This document shows, in pieces, positions 26,796-33,916 of a DNA stretch of 50,472 bases (within the stretch, counting starts at the first letter, position 1; every line of letters begins with the position of its first letter). A model generated the notes under the pieces. That model made no database searches. It worked only from the letters and a program-made list of their open reading frames with translations, and was not told the origin of the DNA. The translations under genes were made by a program, and so were the position numbers. This DNA is from Natronomonas salinimetallica (lineage in GTDB: Archaea > Halobacteriota > Halobacteria > Halobacteriales > Haloarculaceae): assembly GCF_013839515.1 (NCBI RefSeq), contig NZ_JACDNQ010000008.1, forward strand, positions 1 to 50,472, read 5' to 3'.

Positions 26796-26851
26796 GGGTG
26801 TATCTGAAACGCCCAAGCACATCAACCTCGCGCTCGACGCGTTCAGTCAAT

Positions 26852-26859
26852 TCTTTTAG
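26852..26859 (+). promoter_or_regulatory. TATA box of adk
   Basis: TCTTTTAG, centred about 26 nt before ATG 26882. It predicts a leaderless adk mRNA, independent of the secY operon. Confidence 0.6.
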
Positions 26860-26881
26860 GGACCGTTCTGAAGGAACGATT

Positions 26882-27502
26882 ATGAGCGAACCAAAGATCC
26901 TGCTGCTCGGGGCACCGGGTGCCGGCAAGGGGACGCAATCGAGCAACATCACCGATCACTACGACGTCGAGCACGTGACCACCGGCGACGCGTTGCGCGC
27001 CAACAAGGACATGCAGACCGAACACGGGACGCCCCGTGAGTACATGGACGCGGGCGAGTTGGTCCCCGACCCCGTCGTCAACGAGATCGTCGAGGCCGCT
27101 CTCGGGGACGCCGACGGGTTCGTTCTCGATGGCTACCCGCGGAACCTCTCGCAGGCGGAGTACCTCTCCGATATCGCCGACCTCGATCTCGTTGCGCTGC
27201 TCGACGTGAGCAAAGAGGAACTCGTCGACCGGCTCACCGGCCGGCGAATGGACCCCGAGACGGGCGATATCTACCACACGGAGTTCAACATGCCCGACGA
27301 GGAAGAGGTCCGTGACCGACTCGTCCAGCGCGACGACGACACCGAGGAGACGGTCCGAGAGCGCCTCCGCGTCTTCGAGGAGAACACCCAGCCGGTGATC
27401 GACCACTACGAGGAAACGGGCGATCTCGTCCGGATCGACGGCGAGCAGACCCCCGATGAGGTCTGGAGCGATCTCAAAGCGGAGATCGAGGACGCCGCCT
27501 GA
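26882..27502 (+). CDS. adk: Adenylate kinase
   Basis: A 206-aa long-form adenylate kinase (ATP + AMP = 2 ADP). The P-loop GAPGAGKGT is at residues 10-18, the AMP-binding motif TGDALRAN follows, then [13 protein letters not shown] and the lid region [20 protein letters not shown], which lacks the four zinc cysteines. In many archaea adk directly follows secY. Here 11.4 kb separate them, and adk has its own promoter. Confidence 0.96.
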   Translation: MSEPKILLLGAPGAGKGTQSSNITDHYDVEHVTTGDALRANKDMQTEHGTPREYMDAGELVPDPVVNEIVEAALGDADGFVLDGYPRNLSQAEYLSDIADLDLVALLDVSKEELVDRLTGRRMDPETGDIYHTEFNMPDEEEVRDRLVQRDDDTEETVRERLRVFEENTQPVIDHYEETGDLVRIDGEQTPDEVWSDLKAEIEDAA

Positions 27503-27927
27503 TACGGCCGCAGTCGTCCGTCCGCACCCGACCGGACGAAGAGCGTAGCGTCCACCGGTCTGCCCCCGAAACGGGCCGACCGAACGTGGATCGGTTCCCC
27601 ACTCTCGCCGTCGCGATCGCTCTCAGGGGATGTGCTCGCGTGACGTTCGATGGGACCTACCCCGCGACGCTGGATCGGATCACGGAGAGGCTTGCGGTTC
27701 TCCTCGTCGAGGCCGGCGACCGAGGACGAAGGCTCCGCGAGCGGTTCGAGGACCTCTCCCGGCGGCTCGACGACGGGTGAGACCGTCCTGTCGCACATCC
27801 CGTCACGGGATACGGCTCACGTACGACACCGATGGCTGGCGGTATCAACGGGTGAGCCACGGCCCGACCGGGCGGACACGCGTCCGAAGGTAAAAGGTTG
27901 ATTACCCGCCCCTGATTATACCCGCCA
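27503..27927. other. 425-bp gap with no supported gene
   Basis: Open frames on both strands (for example plus 27586-27780 and minus 27406-27798) lack family features, and the minus one runs into adk. A TTACCCGCCCCTGATTATACC stretch at the right edge probably contains the promoter for the DUF106 gene. I see no RNA-like fold. Confidence 0.4.
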
Positions 27928-28824
27928 ATGGCACGCACAGCCTCGAAAGTACAGGAACTCATAACGGAGGACGCGGAGATGGAGGAGGCGATCGAGTATC
28001 TCCTCGACCGCGCCGACGAGGGGACGGTCTCGTGGGGCGACGTCTCCGAGGAGCTGACGAGTGGCCAGTGGGGGCGGCTCATCGAGACGGGACTGCTCGT
28101 CGACTCCGACGGCGAGGGCTTCGACGTCGCCGATCCCGACGGGGTCCGTGCGGCGCTCGAGGACGACGACCTGGAGTTACCCGACGCACCCGACACCGAC
28201 TCCTCGTGGTCGAAGTGGGACAAGATGGCTGCCGTCGGATCGGTCTCGATGTTCGCCGGCTATACGTTCAGTTCGGTCCGTGAGCCACTCGCCGACACGC
28301 TGAACATCGTGCTCGGTCCCCTTCTCGATCTCCTCCCGTTCTTCGCGGTGGTGATGGTGCTTGCGCTTTTCACCGGGCTCTATTCTACGCTGTTGCAGTC
28401 GAACCTCATGAACATGGAGGTGATGGGTGCATACCAAGGCCGAATGAAGGAGATCCAAGAGCGCCGTAAGGACGCCAAAGAGCGCGGCGACGACGAAGCC
28501 CTCGAGCGGATCCAAGACGAACAGATGGATGCGATGGCCGACAACCTCGGGATGTTCAAAGAGCAGTTCCGGCCGATGGTGTGGATCATGGTATTGACGA
28601 TCCCCGTCTTCCTGTGGATGTACGCCGTCGTCGGCTTCCGGGGCGCGCCGCTGTATCCGGAGATCGACCTCGCGCCGATGGTGATGCCCATCGTCGGCGA
28701 GGTCGGCTGGAACCAGGGGCTCGTCGGGCCGGTCCAGGCGTGGATCGTCTGGTATTTCGTCTGTTCGATGTGTTTCACGCAGGTCATCCGCAAGTCGTTG
28801 AACATCCAGACGACGCCGACGTGA
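27928..28824 (+). CDS. DUF106 / EMC3-like (Oxa1 superfamily) membrane protein
   Basis: A 298-aa protein. The soluble N-terminal domain (residues 1-90) is acidic. Three hydrophobic regions follow: about 131-160 (LDLLPFFAVVMVLALFTGLY), 214-236 (PMVWIMVLTIPVFLWMYAVV) and 271-285 (VQAWIVWYFVCSMCF). Between the first two lies a charged coiled coil (QGRMKEIQERRKDAKERGDD), the hallmark of Oxa1/EMC3/TMCO1 insertases. It likely helps insert membrane proteins together with SecY. It lies between adk and cmk as in other haloarchaea. Confidence 0.9.
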   Translation: MARTASKVQELITEDAEMEEAIEYLLDRADEGTVSWGDVSEELTSGQWGRLIETGLLVDSDGEGFDVADPDGVRAALEDDDLELPDAPDTDSSWSKWDKMAAVGSVSMFAGYTFSSVREPLADTLNIVLGPLLDLLPFFAVVMVLALFTGLYSTLLQSNLMNMEVMGAYQGRMKEIQERRKDAKERGDDEALERIQDEQMDAMADNLGMFKEQFRPMVWIMVLTIPVFLWMYAVVGFRGAPLYPEIDLAPMVMPIVGEVGWNQGLVGPVQAWIVWYFVCSMCFTQVIRKSLNIQTTPT

Positions 28825-28923
28825 CCGGCCCACCGGCCCGCCGTGGATCGGTTCGGATCGGTCTGTCCCCGCCCGCCGGCCGCGAACGGTAACGCCTTTC
28901 ACCGACAGCGGCACAGTATTGAT

Positions 28924-29502
28924 ATGTTGATAACCATCTCTGGCCCCGCCGGCAGCGGCAAGAGCACGGTGGCCGCCGGATTGGCCGAGCGGCTGGGATA
29001 CGACCACGTAAGCGGCGGTGATATCTTCCGCGACCTCGCCGCCGAGCGCGATCTCACCCCGCTCGAACTGAACAAACGCGCCGAGGAGGACGACGCCATC
29101 GATCGGGATCTCGACCGACGACAGCGCGAACTCGCCGCCGAACACGACGATCTCGTGCTCGAATCGCGGCTCGCGGGCTGGATGGCGGGCGACCACGCCG
29201 ACTTCCGGATCTGGCTCGACGCTCCCCTCGATATCCGCGCCGAACGGATCGCCGACCGGGAGGACAAACCGATCCGAACCGCCCGCGATGAGACCCTCGA
29301 GCGCGCCGACAGCGAGGCGTTACGCTATCGGGAGTACTACAATATCGACATCGATACCCTGGATATCTACGATCTCTCGCTCAACACAGCCCGCTTTTCG
29401 CCCGGGGCGGTCCTCGACGTCGTCATCACCGCCGTCGAGGCCTACGACATCGTCGACGACGAGGGGAAAACGCCGATCGACGGGGTCACCTACGAGTTTT
29501 GA
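28924..29502 (+). CDS. cmk: Cytidylate kinase
   Basis: A 192-aa (d)CMP kinase of the archaeal type, making (d)CDP from (d)CMP and ATP. The P-loop GPAGSGKST is at residues 7-15; [10 protein letters not shown] binds the nucleoside monophosphate; [10 protein letters not shown] and the lid [10 protein letters not shown] are present. ATG 28924 is the first start after the DUF106 gene. It is followed after two nt by the pseudouridine synthase gene. Confidence 0.94.
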   Translation: MLITISGPAGSGKSTVAAGLAERLGYDHVSGGDIFRDLAAERDLTPLELNKRAEEDDAIDRDLDRRQRELAAEHDDLVLESRLAGWMAGDHADFRIWLDAPLDIRAERIADREDKPIRTARDETLERADSEALRYREYYNIDIDTLDIYDLSLNTARFSPGAVLDVVITAVEAYDIVDDEGKTPIDGVTYEF

Positions 29503-29504
29503 GC

Positions 29505-30383
29505 ATGCAGGAACGTGGCCCGCCCGACGACCGCGATCCGGAAACGCTGCTCGAGTTCGGGGTCGTCAATCTGGACAAACCGCCCGGCCCCTCCGCCCAC
29601 CAGGTCGCCGCCTGGGTTCGAGACATGGCGGGCGTCGAACGCGCAGCCCACGCCGGGACGCTCGACCCGAAGGTAACCGGCTGTCTGCCGATCCTGACCG
29701 GAACGGCGACCCGTGCGGCACAGGTATTCGACGACAGCCGGAAGGGATACGTCGCCGTCCTCGACGTTCACGGCCGAATCCCGAGTGACTTCGAGGAGAC
29801 GCTCTCGACGTTCGAGACGGACCTCTATCAGAAGCCGCCGCGGAAATCCGCGGTCGTCCGGCGGCTTCGGACCCGAGAGATCCACCGGCTCGAGTCGATC
29901 GAACGCGAGGAGCGCCGGGCGCTGATCGACGTCGAGTGCGAAAGCGGAACCTACGTCCGAAAGCTCTGTCACGATCTGGGGCTCGCGCTGGGAACGGGCG
30001 CCCACATGGGCGACCTCCGACGGACGAAGACCGGTGGGTTCGACGATACGACGCTCTCGACGATGGAGGATCTCGCCGACGGCCTCGCCTTCTGGCGTGA
30101 ATCGGGCGATGCCGCCCTGCTCCGGTCGGTCGTCTCACCGGCCGAACGCGCCCTCGAGGGACTCCCGAGCCTGACCGTCGCGCCCTCCGCTGCCCGCGAG
30201 ATCGCCGAGGGGGCCCCGGTGTACGCTCCCGGCGTGATCGATGCCGGACTCGGCGGGGCGGAGACGGGTGAACTCGTCGCCTGTTATACCCCCGACGGCG
30301 CGGCCGTCTGTCTCGGCCACCTGGCCGGCGACCCCAATTCGGAGGCGGGATGTGTCGTCGAGTTGGAGCGCGTTCTGATCTGA
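29505..30383 (+). CDS. truB: tRNA/rRNA pseudouridine synthase Cbf5 (TruB family, dyskerin homologue)
   Basis: A 292-aa catalytic subunit of archaeal H/ACA ribonucleoproteins; it can also make pseudouridine 55 in tRNA. The catalytic aspartate is D54 in HAGTLDPKVTG. QKPPRKSAVVRRLRTREIHR and ECESGTYVRKLCHDLG are family motifs. A C-terminal PUA domain runs from about residue 215 (PSLTVAPSAAREIAEGAPVY). The start is ATG 29505, two nt past cmk; an in-frame TTG at 29499 is less likely. Confidence 0.95.
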   Translation: MQERGPPDDRDPETLLEFGVVNLDKPPGPSAHQVAAWVRDMAGVERAAHAGTLDPKVTGCLPILTGTATRAAQVFDDSRKGYVAVLDVHGRIPSDFEETLSTFETDLYQKPPRKSAVVRRLRTREIHRLESIEREERRALIDVECESGTYVRKLCHDLGLALGTGAHMGDLRRTKTGGFDDTTLSTMEDLADGLAFWRESGDAALLRSVVSPAERALEGLPSLTVAPSAAREIAEGAPVYAPGVIDAGLGGAETGELVACYTPDGAAVCLGHLAGDPNSEAGCVVELERVLI

Positions 30384-30384
30384 G

Positions 30385-30413
30385 ACGGCCGTCCCCGGCT
30401 ACGTGGCCGTTTT
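30385..30413 (+). terminator. Inverted repeat plus T-run after truB
   Basis: ACGGCC (30385-30390) pairs with GGCCGT (30405-30410), followed by TTT. It begins one base after the truB stop codon. Confidence 0.4.
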
Positions 30414-30417
30414 GCGT

Positions 30418-30451
30418 GTTCGCACTTCGGGATGGGGTTCGCACTTCGGGA
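30418..30451. repeat. Short direct repeat, 15 bp, period 19
   Basis: GTTCGCACTTCGGGA occurs at 30418-30432 and 30437-30451, just after the truB terminator-like hairpin. Confidence 0.85.
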
Positions 30452-30540
30452 GAGTGACAGCCACGCACGCATCGCGGCCGTACGCGTTCCGACACGAAAC
30501 GAAGAGATTAAACGTCCCTCCGCCGTCCGTCAGAATGCGA

Positions 30541-30611
30541 GGGACCGTGGGGTAGTGGTATCCTCTGCGGATGGGGTCCGTTGGACCCGTGTTCGAATCA
30601 CGGCGGTCCCA
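30541..30611 (+). tRNA. tRNA-Pro (GGG)
   Basis: A 71-nt cloverleaf. The acceptor stem is GGGACCG/CGGTCCC with discriminator A; the D-arm contains GTAGTGGTATC; the anticodon loop ATGGGGT gives anticodon GGG; the T-arm is CCGTG-TTCGAAT-CACGG. No CCA is encoded. A TATA box (GATTAAACG, about 30506-30514) lies about 30 nt upstream. Confidence 0.95.
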
Positions 30612-30742
30612 TCACATTCTGTCGACGCTGCGTCGCCAGCGTCGGCTGAATCGGTGTGAGCCGTGATTCGAGCAGGCGAGTCGCAGCGTCCGACCGTACC
30701 GAGGACGACCGTCTCGCCGTGTTCGAACTCACGGCGGTCCCA
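30587..30742 (+). repeat. Duplicated tRNA-Pro 3' end (att-like direct repeat)
   Basis: The last 25 nt of tRNA-Pro (30587-30611, CCGTGTTCGAATCACGGCGG...) recur at 30717-30742 with one extra C in the T-loop region. Archaeal integrases of the SSV/pNOB8 type and others commonly recombine at tRNA 3' ends, leaving such copies. The 105 bp between them carries no gene. The rest of the gap to 30978 also shows no supported gene. Confidence 0.7.
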
Positions 30743-30978
30743 CTTTCCAAAACGCTTCTGCGAAGTCTACAGACTCGTTAACTTTTCCTAACGCCGTAAC
30801 CGGGTTCCCCGGAGGGGGTCAGCGTGAGCCGCCGAGACCAGCGGTCAGGACTCGGTCCGTTCGTCGTCAAACCAGCGCCAGTCGTCCGATCGCCGGCTCG
30901 AAACCCGACGGGTCCGTGATCCGTCCCGAGTGCGGACAGGACGTCACGTCCTCGAAGAGTACACCCCGAATCCGGGGG

Positions 30979-31134
30979 TTATTCGAGGGATTTCGCTCGG
31001 TTCTGGAAGTCCCCGCCACACGCCGAGCACGTCCCGGGATGTGTCTCGGCTGGGACGACGACCCCACACTGGAGGCACTCGTACTCGGAAGACATGTCCG
31101 CCGTATCGTGCTCGATATCGTGGCCGTTAGGCAT
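30979..31134 (-). CDS. Small rubrerythrin-like zinc-ribbon protein
   Basis: A 51-aa protein with YECLQCGVVVPAETHPGTCS and ACGGDFQNRAKS. The four cysteines form a rubredoxin-type knuckle pair, as in the short rubrerythrin-like proteins frequent in haloarchaea. Iron or zinc binding is likely; the role is unknown. The start at 31134 has a TATA box (minus strand ATTTATACC, about 31155-31163) 26 nt upstream, which gives a leaderless mRNA. Confidence 0.75.
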   Translation of the reverse strand: MPNGHDIEHDTADMSSEYECLQCGVVVPAETHPGTCSACGGDFQNRAKSLE

Positions 31135-31154
31135 ACACGTCGCTATGTGACCCA

Positions 31155-31163
31155 GGTATAAAT
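31155..31163 (-). promoter_or_regulatory. TATA box of the small zinc-ribbon gene
   Basis: ATTTATACC on the minus strand, 26 nt from the start codon. It lies at the edge of an unusually AT-rich 50-bp stretch (31158-31200). Confidence 0.6.
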
Positions 31164-31391
31164 AATATTGTATAATGTATATAATTATCATATTATTGTT
31201 CCCTGCGGACGTTCCGCGTGAACCGTCCCGGCCCGCTCCGCCTACCCGTCCGAGGATACAGACGGGGGGTTCGAAGCGGACGTAGTGGCTGCCCGTACGT
31301 GTTACGGAAAACCGAGGAGAAAGCCTCGCCGTTCACGGCTGTCTTTTACCCACAAGTGCTAACATCGCAGCTGACGAACCAACGCCGGAAG

Positions 31392-31530
31392 ATGGGAGGA
31401 GGTCCACACAGTTGGCGACCAGAAGTCGATGAAGATGGACAGCTACGTGACATGGATGTCTCTGGATGGATTCGAACTGAGTTCCGACCAGCCGAGTTTG
31501 GAGACAAACGGCTTACCGACCGCCTGGGAG
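31392..31530 (+). pseudogene. N-terminal fragment of an IS4-type transposase
   Basis: WIRTEFRPAEFGDKRLTDRLG matches the DNA-binding N-terminal module of IS4/Tn5-like transposases (EF...GDKR...RL). The frame is cut exactly where the neighbouring 405-bp element begins (31528), and no catalytic DDE part is found downstream of that element. Confidence 0.6.
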
Positions 31531-31601
31531 CGTGTCATAGAACTCTTCCCATACTACAGTCAGTTTGATTACTATTATAGCGGGTTACTGACTTAGAGTT
31601 G

Positions 31602-31618
31602 CGTGCACTGGGTGCACG
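31602..31618. promoter_or_regulatory. Operator-like palindrome, left copy
   Basis: C-GTGCAC-tgg-GTGCAC-G, a 17-bp palindrome past the end of the RHH gene. Confidence 0.6.
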
Positions 31619-31692
31619 ACGTTTAGAACCGGTCAAAGAGTGCCTTTTCGTTTCCGAATAATGATTTCTCGCACCCGTTCAACGTGGTTTGT

Positions 31693-31833
31693 CTAGGATT
31701 GAACGGATGCTGTGAGGATCGCTTCGACGATCTCGGAGCGGCTGACTCCGAGATCGTCACACTCAGCGACTAGTTCATCCACTTCTCGCACGATTTCCTC
31801 GTCAACAGCGACTCCGAACTTCTCTTTCGCCAT
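31693..31833 (-). CDS. Ribbon-helix-helix (CopG/Arc-type) protein, shortened by an in-frame TAG
   Basis: A 46-aa protein, MAKEKFGVAVDEEIVREVDE then LVAECDDLGVSRSEIVEAIL and TASVQS. The short strand (KFGVAVDE) and two helices with SRSEIVE are the RHH DNA-binding fold. After the TAG (31693-31695) the same frame reads TNHVERVREIIIRKRKGTL and stops at 31633, a tail I recall from full-length relatives (about 65 aa), so the stop is probably a mutation. The DNA-binding part is intact. A GTGCAC palindrome 24 nt upstream is a plausible binding site for autoregulation. Confidence 0.65.
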   Translation of the reverse strand: MAKEKFGVAVDEEIVREVDELVAECDDLGVSRSEIVEAILTASVQS

Positions 31834-31855
31834 AGCTACGACAATCTAAGAACAG

Positions 31856-31872
31856 CGTGCACCAAGTGCACG
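31856..31872. promoter_or_regulatory. Operator-like palindrome, right copy (upstream of the RHH gene)
   Basis: C-GTGCAC-caa-GTGCAC-G, a 17-bp palindrome in the promoter region of the RHH gene, identical in its half-sites to the left copy. Confidence 0.65.
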
Positions 31873-31932
31873 GCGCTTTCAATTCGTTAGAGCTGATTCA
31901 ACAAACCATGAGAACTCTTCTATGACACGCTC

Positions 31933-32404
31933 TAGTACAAGTCAATCGCGTAAAGTATCAATCGGAAGATTCGGGGTCGCTTCCCGCCGACACGGACGGT
32001 TCCACGCCCACCATCCCGGTTCACAACGAGATGGGGAGTACGTGGTTGGGATTCGTTCGCCGTCCTCACAGAACCCGTAGCCCCGCTGGGACGGGCAGTA
32101 ATGCTCGTGTACGGGAGGGGGTGACGGCTTAACCAAAACACACCCCGTTCGCGGTTGCACTTCGCCACACTCGGCGTGGCGGAGTATGGTCGATGGCACG
32201 GCCCGTGTCGCGCCCCTCGAAACGAGGGGCGTGAATCCTCGCGTTCGCACAGTCCGTTTGGGGCTGGGCGCAGGGAGCGCCACAAGCAGGGCGACTCGCA
32301 ACGAGTCGGCGTCACCATACGCTCACCGTCCTGACGTGGAGCGCACGAACCCGGTACTCCCTTCGCGGGAGGAAGTTGCCCTCGGGGGCTTGGGAGCGGC
32401 CCGC
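31933..32404. other. Degraded mobile-element region with no supported gene
   Basis: Both strands have open frames of up to 128 codons, but none has recognisable motifs. The stretch holds a strong hairpin CGCCCCTCG-AAA-CGAGGGGCG (about 32211-32231) followed by TGAATCCTCGCG, which resembles the base of the 32405-32450 hairpin. I read it as remains of an IS200/IS605-type element that has lost tnpA/tnpB. Confidence 0.4.
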
Positions 32405-32450
32405 TGTCCCGCGCTGGAATCCTCGCGCTTCAGCGCGGGGAGGATGTCAA
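32405..32450 (+). mobile_element. Right end of an IS200/IS605-type element
   Basis: AATCCTCGCGCT-TC-AGCGCG, then GGGAGGATGTCAA. The inner stem CGCGCT/AGCGCG and the outer stem ATCCTC/GAGGAT make a terminal hairpin, and the final TCAA is the cleavage tetranucleotide of several IS200/IS605 elements. The AGGATGTCA tail is shared with the element end at 1-95. The oxidase gene stop codon lies within this TCAA. Confidence 0.6.
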
Positions 32451-33523
32451 GTCTTGGGGGTCCGTGCGATCGTCTCGGCGACGTCCGCGAGCAGCGACTC
32501 GGACACGTCGTCGACGTACCCGACCGCCTCCAGTGCGGACCACCACGACATCGAGACGCCGCTCCCGCCGTGGCCGTAGTTGTGTACGATATCACCCTCC
32601 GCTTCGACCCGCATTCCGGCCGCCCTGTACGGCCGGTAGCCGTATTTAACGGAGACGTCGGCCCTGTTGACGTCGACGTACTCGCTCGTGATCGCCTCGT
32701 TTACCGTGTATAGCCGTTCGGGGATCGTTTCTCCGTCTATCGTCGTCGGGGTTTCCGGGGTCTCGCCCCGCCACTCGCCGTCTACGATGTCACCCCGTAG
32801 ATACGAGCCGCCGAAGAGGACCGACTCCTTGCGGGGGTACATATAGACGTAGTGTCCGTACTCGGCCGGCGTGTACGTATACGAGAACGGAAGCGGCGCA
32901 TCGCCGTCGTAGGGGACCTCGAGGATGTGACCCTTTATCGCCGTCATGGAATCGTCCCCGAACAGGACTCGGCTCCCGTATCCGGAGCAGTTGAACACGG
33001 CCTCCCCGGGGAGTTCGTCCACTTCGCCGGCCGCCAGCGTCCGCCGTTCGGTCTCACCACCCAACGCCTCGTAGGCGGCGTACAACAGGGGAACGTACTC
33101 CGGCATCTCGACGAAGTACTCCTTGCACGCGTATCCGTCACGGACGCGCCTTCCGGGCCGTGACGGTGCGTTCCCCTCGTAGGCCGCGATGTCTTGTACC
33201 TCCATCCGGGCCGGTATCGGCTCGGCTCGGGGCTCCTCGTAGAGATAATAATGTGTGTGTTTTCGGACGGGGATTCCGTCGGTCTGATAGAACGGTTCGA
33301 ACGTCGACTCCGCCAGTTCTATCAGTTCGTCCTCCGAATACGCCGACTCGATCTGGACGGGGTATACCGAGGCGGCCGCATAGTTCGTTGCGACCGTCGG
33401 GGTGTCCGAGCCGTCGACGTACGCGAACGTATCGCTGACTATCTTCGTGTCGTGGCCGATGTACTGTAGCAAAATCCCCGTCGATAGCCCCTGTACACCG
33501 CCACCGATGATCGTATACTGCAT
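32447..33523 (-). CDS. FAD-dependent amine oxidase of the D-amino-acid oxidase family
   Basis: A 358-aa flavoprotein. The N-terminal dinucleotide fold is YTIIGGGVQGLSTGILLQYI; FNCSGYGSRVLFGDD is the second FAD-contact region, followed by AIKGHILEVP; the C-terminal NYGHGGSGVSMSWWSA is the DAAO/DASPO signature. The family oxidises D-amino acids (or glycine-type amines) to keto acids with release of ammonia and peroxide. The substrate is not predictable from what I see. Its TGA stop codon (32447-32449) is formed by the end of the adjacent IS-type sequence, so the original C-terminus may have differed by a few residues. Confidence 0.85.
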   Translation of the reverse strand: MQYTIIGGGVQGLSTGILLQYIGHDTKIVSDTFAYVDGSDTPTVATNYAAASVYPVQIESAYSEDELIELAESTFEPFYQTDGIPVRKHTHYYLYEEPRAEPIPARMEVQDIAAYEGNAPSRPGRRVRDGYACKEYFVEMPEYVPLLYAAYEALGGETERRTLAAGEVDELPGEAVFNCSGYGSRVLFGDDSMTAIKGHILEVPYDGDAPLPFSYTYTPAEYGHYVYMYPRKESVLFGGSYLRGDIVDGEWRGETPETPTTIDGETIPERLYTVNEAITSEYVDVNRADVSVKYGYRPYRAAGMRVEAEGDIVHNYGHGGSGVSMSWWSALEAVGYVDDVSESLLADVAETIARTPKT

Positions 33524-33916
33524 GCTAGCTGTTTCGGATGCCCTCGGCTAAGTACCCCGTGCTCCGGGGGACGTACCCCGTGCTCCGTCGCGCTCGCGGA
33601 TCCCTGGCCCGGAGGCTACGGTCGGCGGGGACGTAGGGGCAACGACGGCTGCGGCTATATCGGTTTTTCGCCGGTACGAGACAGTTCGAACCGCTTTCTG
33701 AGCGGCGCGAGCATGACGCCGCCCCGGTCCCCGAAATATGTCTACCCTTGGACGATACCTCGGCGCATTCGATTCGCTTTCTCCCGTGAGACGGGAGTAA
33801 GTGGTCCGGCGGCCGAACGGCGGGCCGCATGCGTCGGGTTGCGAAAGCGAAAAGCACGTCGGGTTACGAAACCGAAAAGTACCATGCATCGCAACGCATT
33901 GTCACACGTATAGAAT
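33524..33916. other. 393-bp divergent intergenic region with repeats
   Basis: It separates the oxidase gene (leftward) from the lactate-utilisation genes (rightward). It holds a direct repeat GTACCCCGTGCTCCG (33552-33566 and 33573-33587), a hairpin CTCCCGT-GAG-ACGGGAG (33781-33797) and the 25-bp tandem repeat described separately. No gene is supported. Confidence 0.5.
33832..33881. repeat. 25-bp tandem repeat at the lut promoter
   Basis: CGTCGGGTTGCGAAAGCGAA... (33832-33856) and CGTCGGGTTACGAAACCGAA... (33857-33881) match at 22 of 25 positions. The second copy contains CCGAAAAGTACC, about 30-45 nt before the start of the LUD gene, where the BRE/TATA would be. The repeats could be tandem regulator sites. 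Confidence 0.6.

Larger units (their letters stand above)
31528..31932. mobile_element. 405-bp mini-element with inverted ends, carrying an RHH gene
   Basis: The left end GAGCGTGTCATAGAA and the right end TTCTATGACACGCTC are perfect 15-bp inverted repeats, with partial matches further in (TTC.CAT). Inside, two GTGCAC-n3-GTGCAC palindromes flank a ribbon-helix-helix gene. No transposase is encoded, so it depends on one elsewhere or is a deletion product of a larger IS. A third copy of the end sequence stands alone at 40559-40572. No clear target duplication is seen. Confidence 0.7.

Noticed and set aside
27406..27798. Minus-strand frame in the gap after adk
   Set aside because: Overlaps the end of adk and has no recognisable features or promoter.
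30541..30742. Second tRNA-like end at 30717-30742 as a second tRNA gene
   Set aside because: No matching 5' half, acceptor or anticodon stem precedes it; only the T-arm and acceptor 3' strand are present.
30867..31067. Minus-strand frame overlapping the small zinc-ribbon gene
   Set aside because: Conflicts with the better supported 51-aa gene that has a correctly placed TATA box; only a weak Cys/His content.
31693..31695. TAG in the RHH gene as a pyrrolysine codon
   Set aside because: Haloarchaea are not known to use pyrrolysine, and the gene is in decaying mobile DNA.
32186..32713. Plus-strand 175-codon frame as a tnpB remnant
   Set aside because: Runs through the element end into the antisense of the oxidase gene and shows no TnpB zinc-finger or RuvC motifs.
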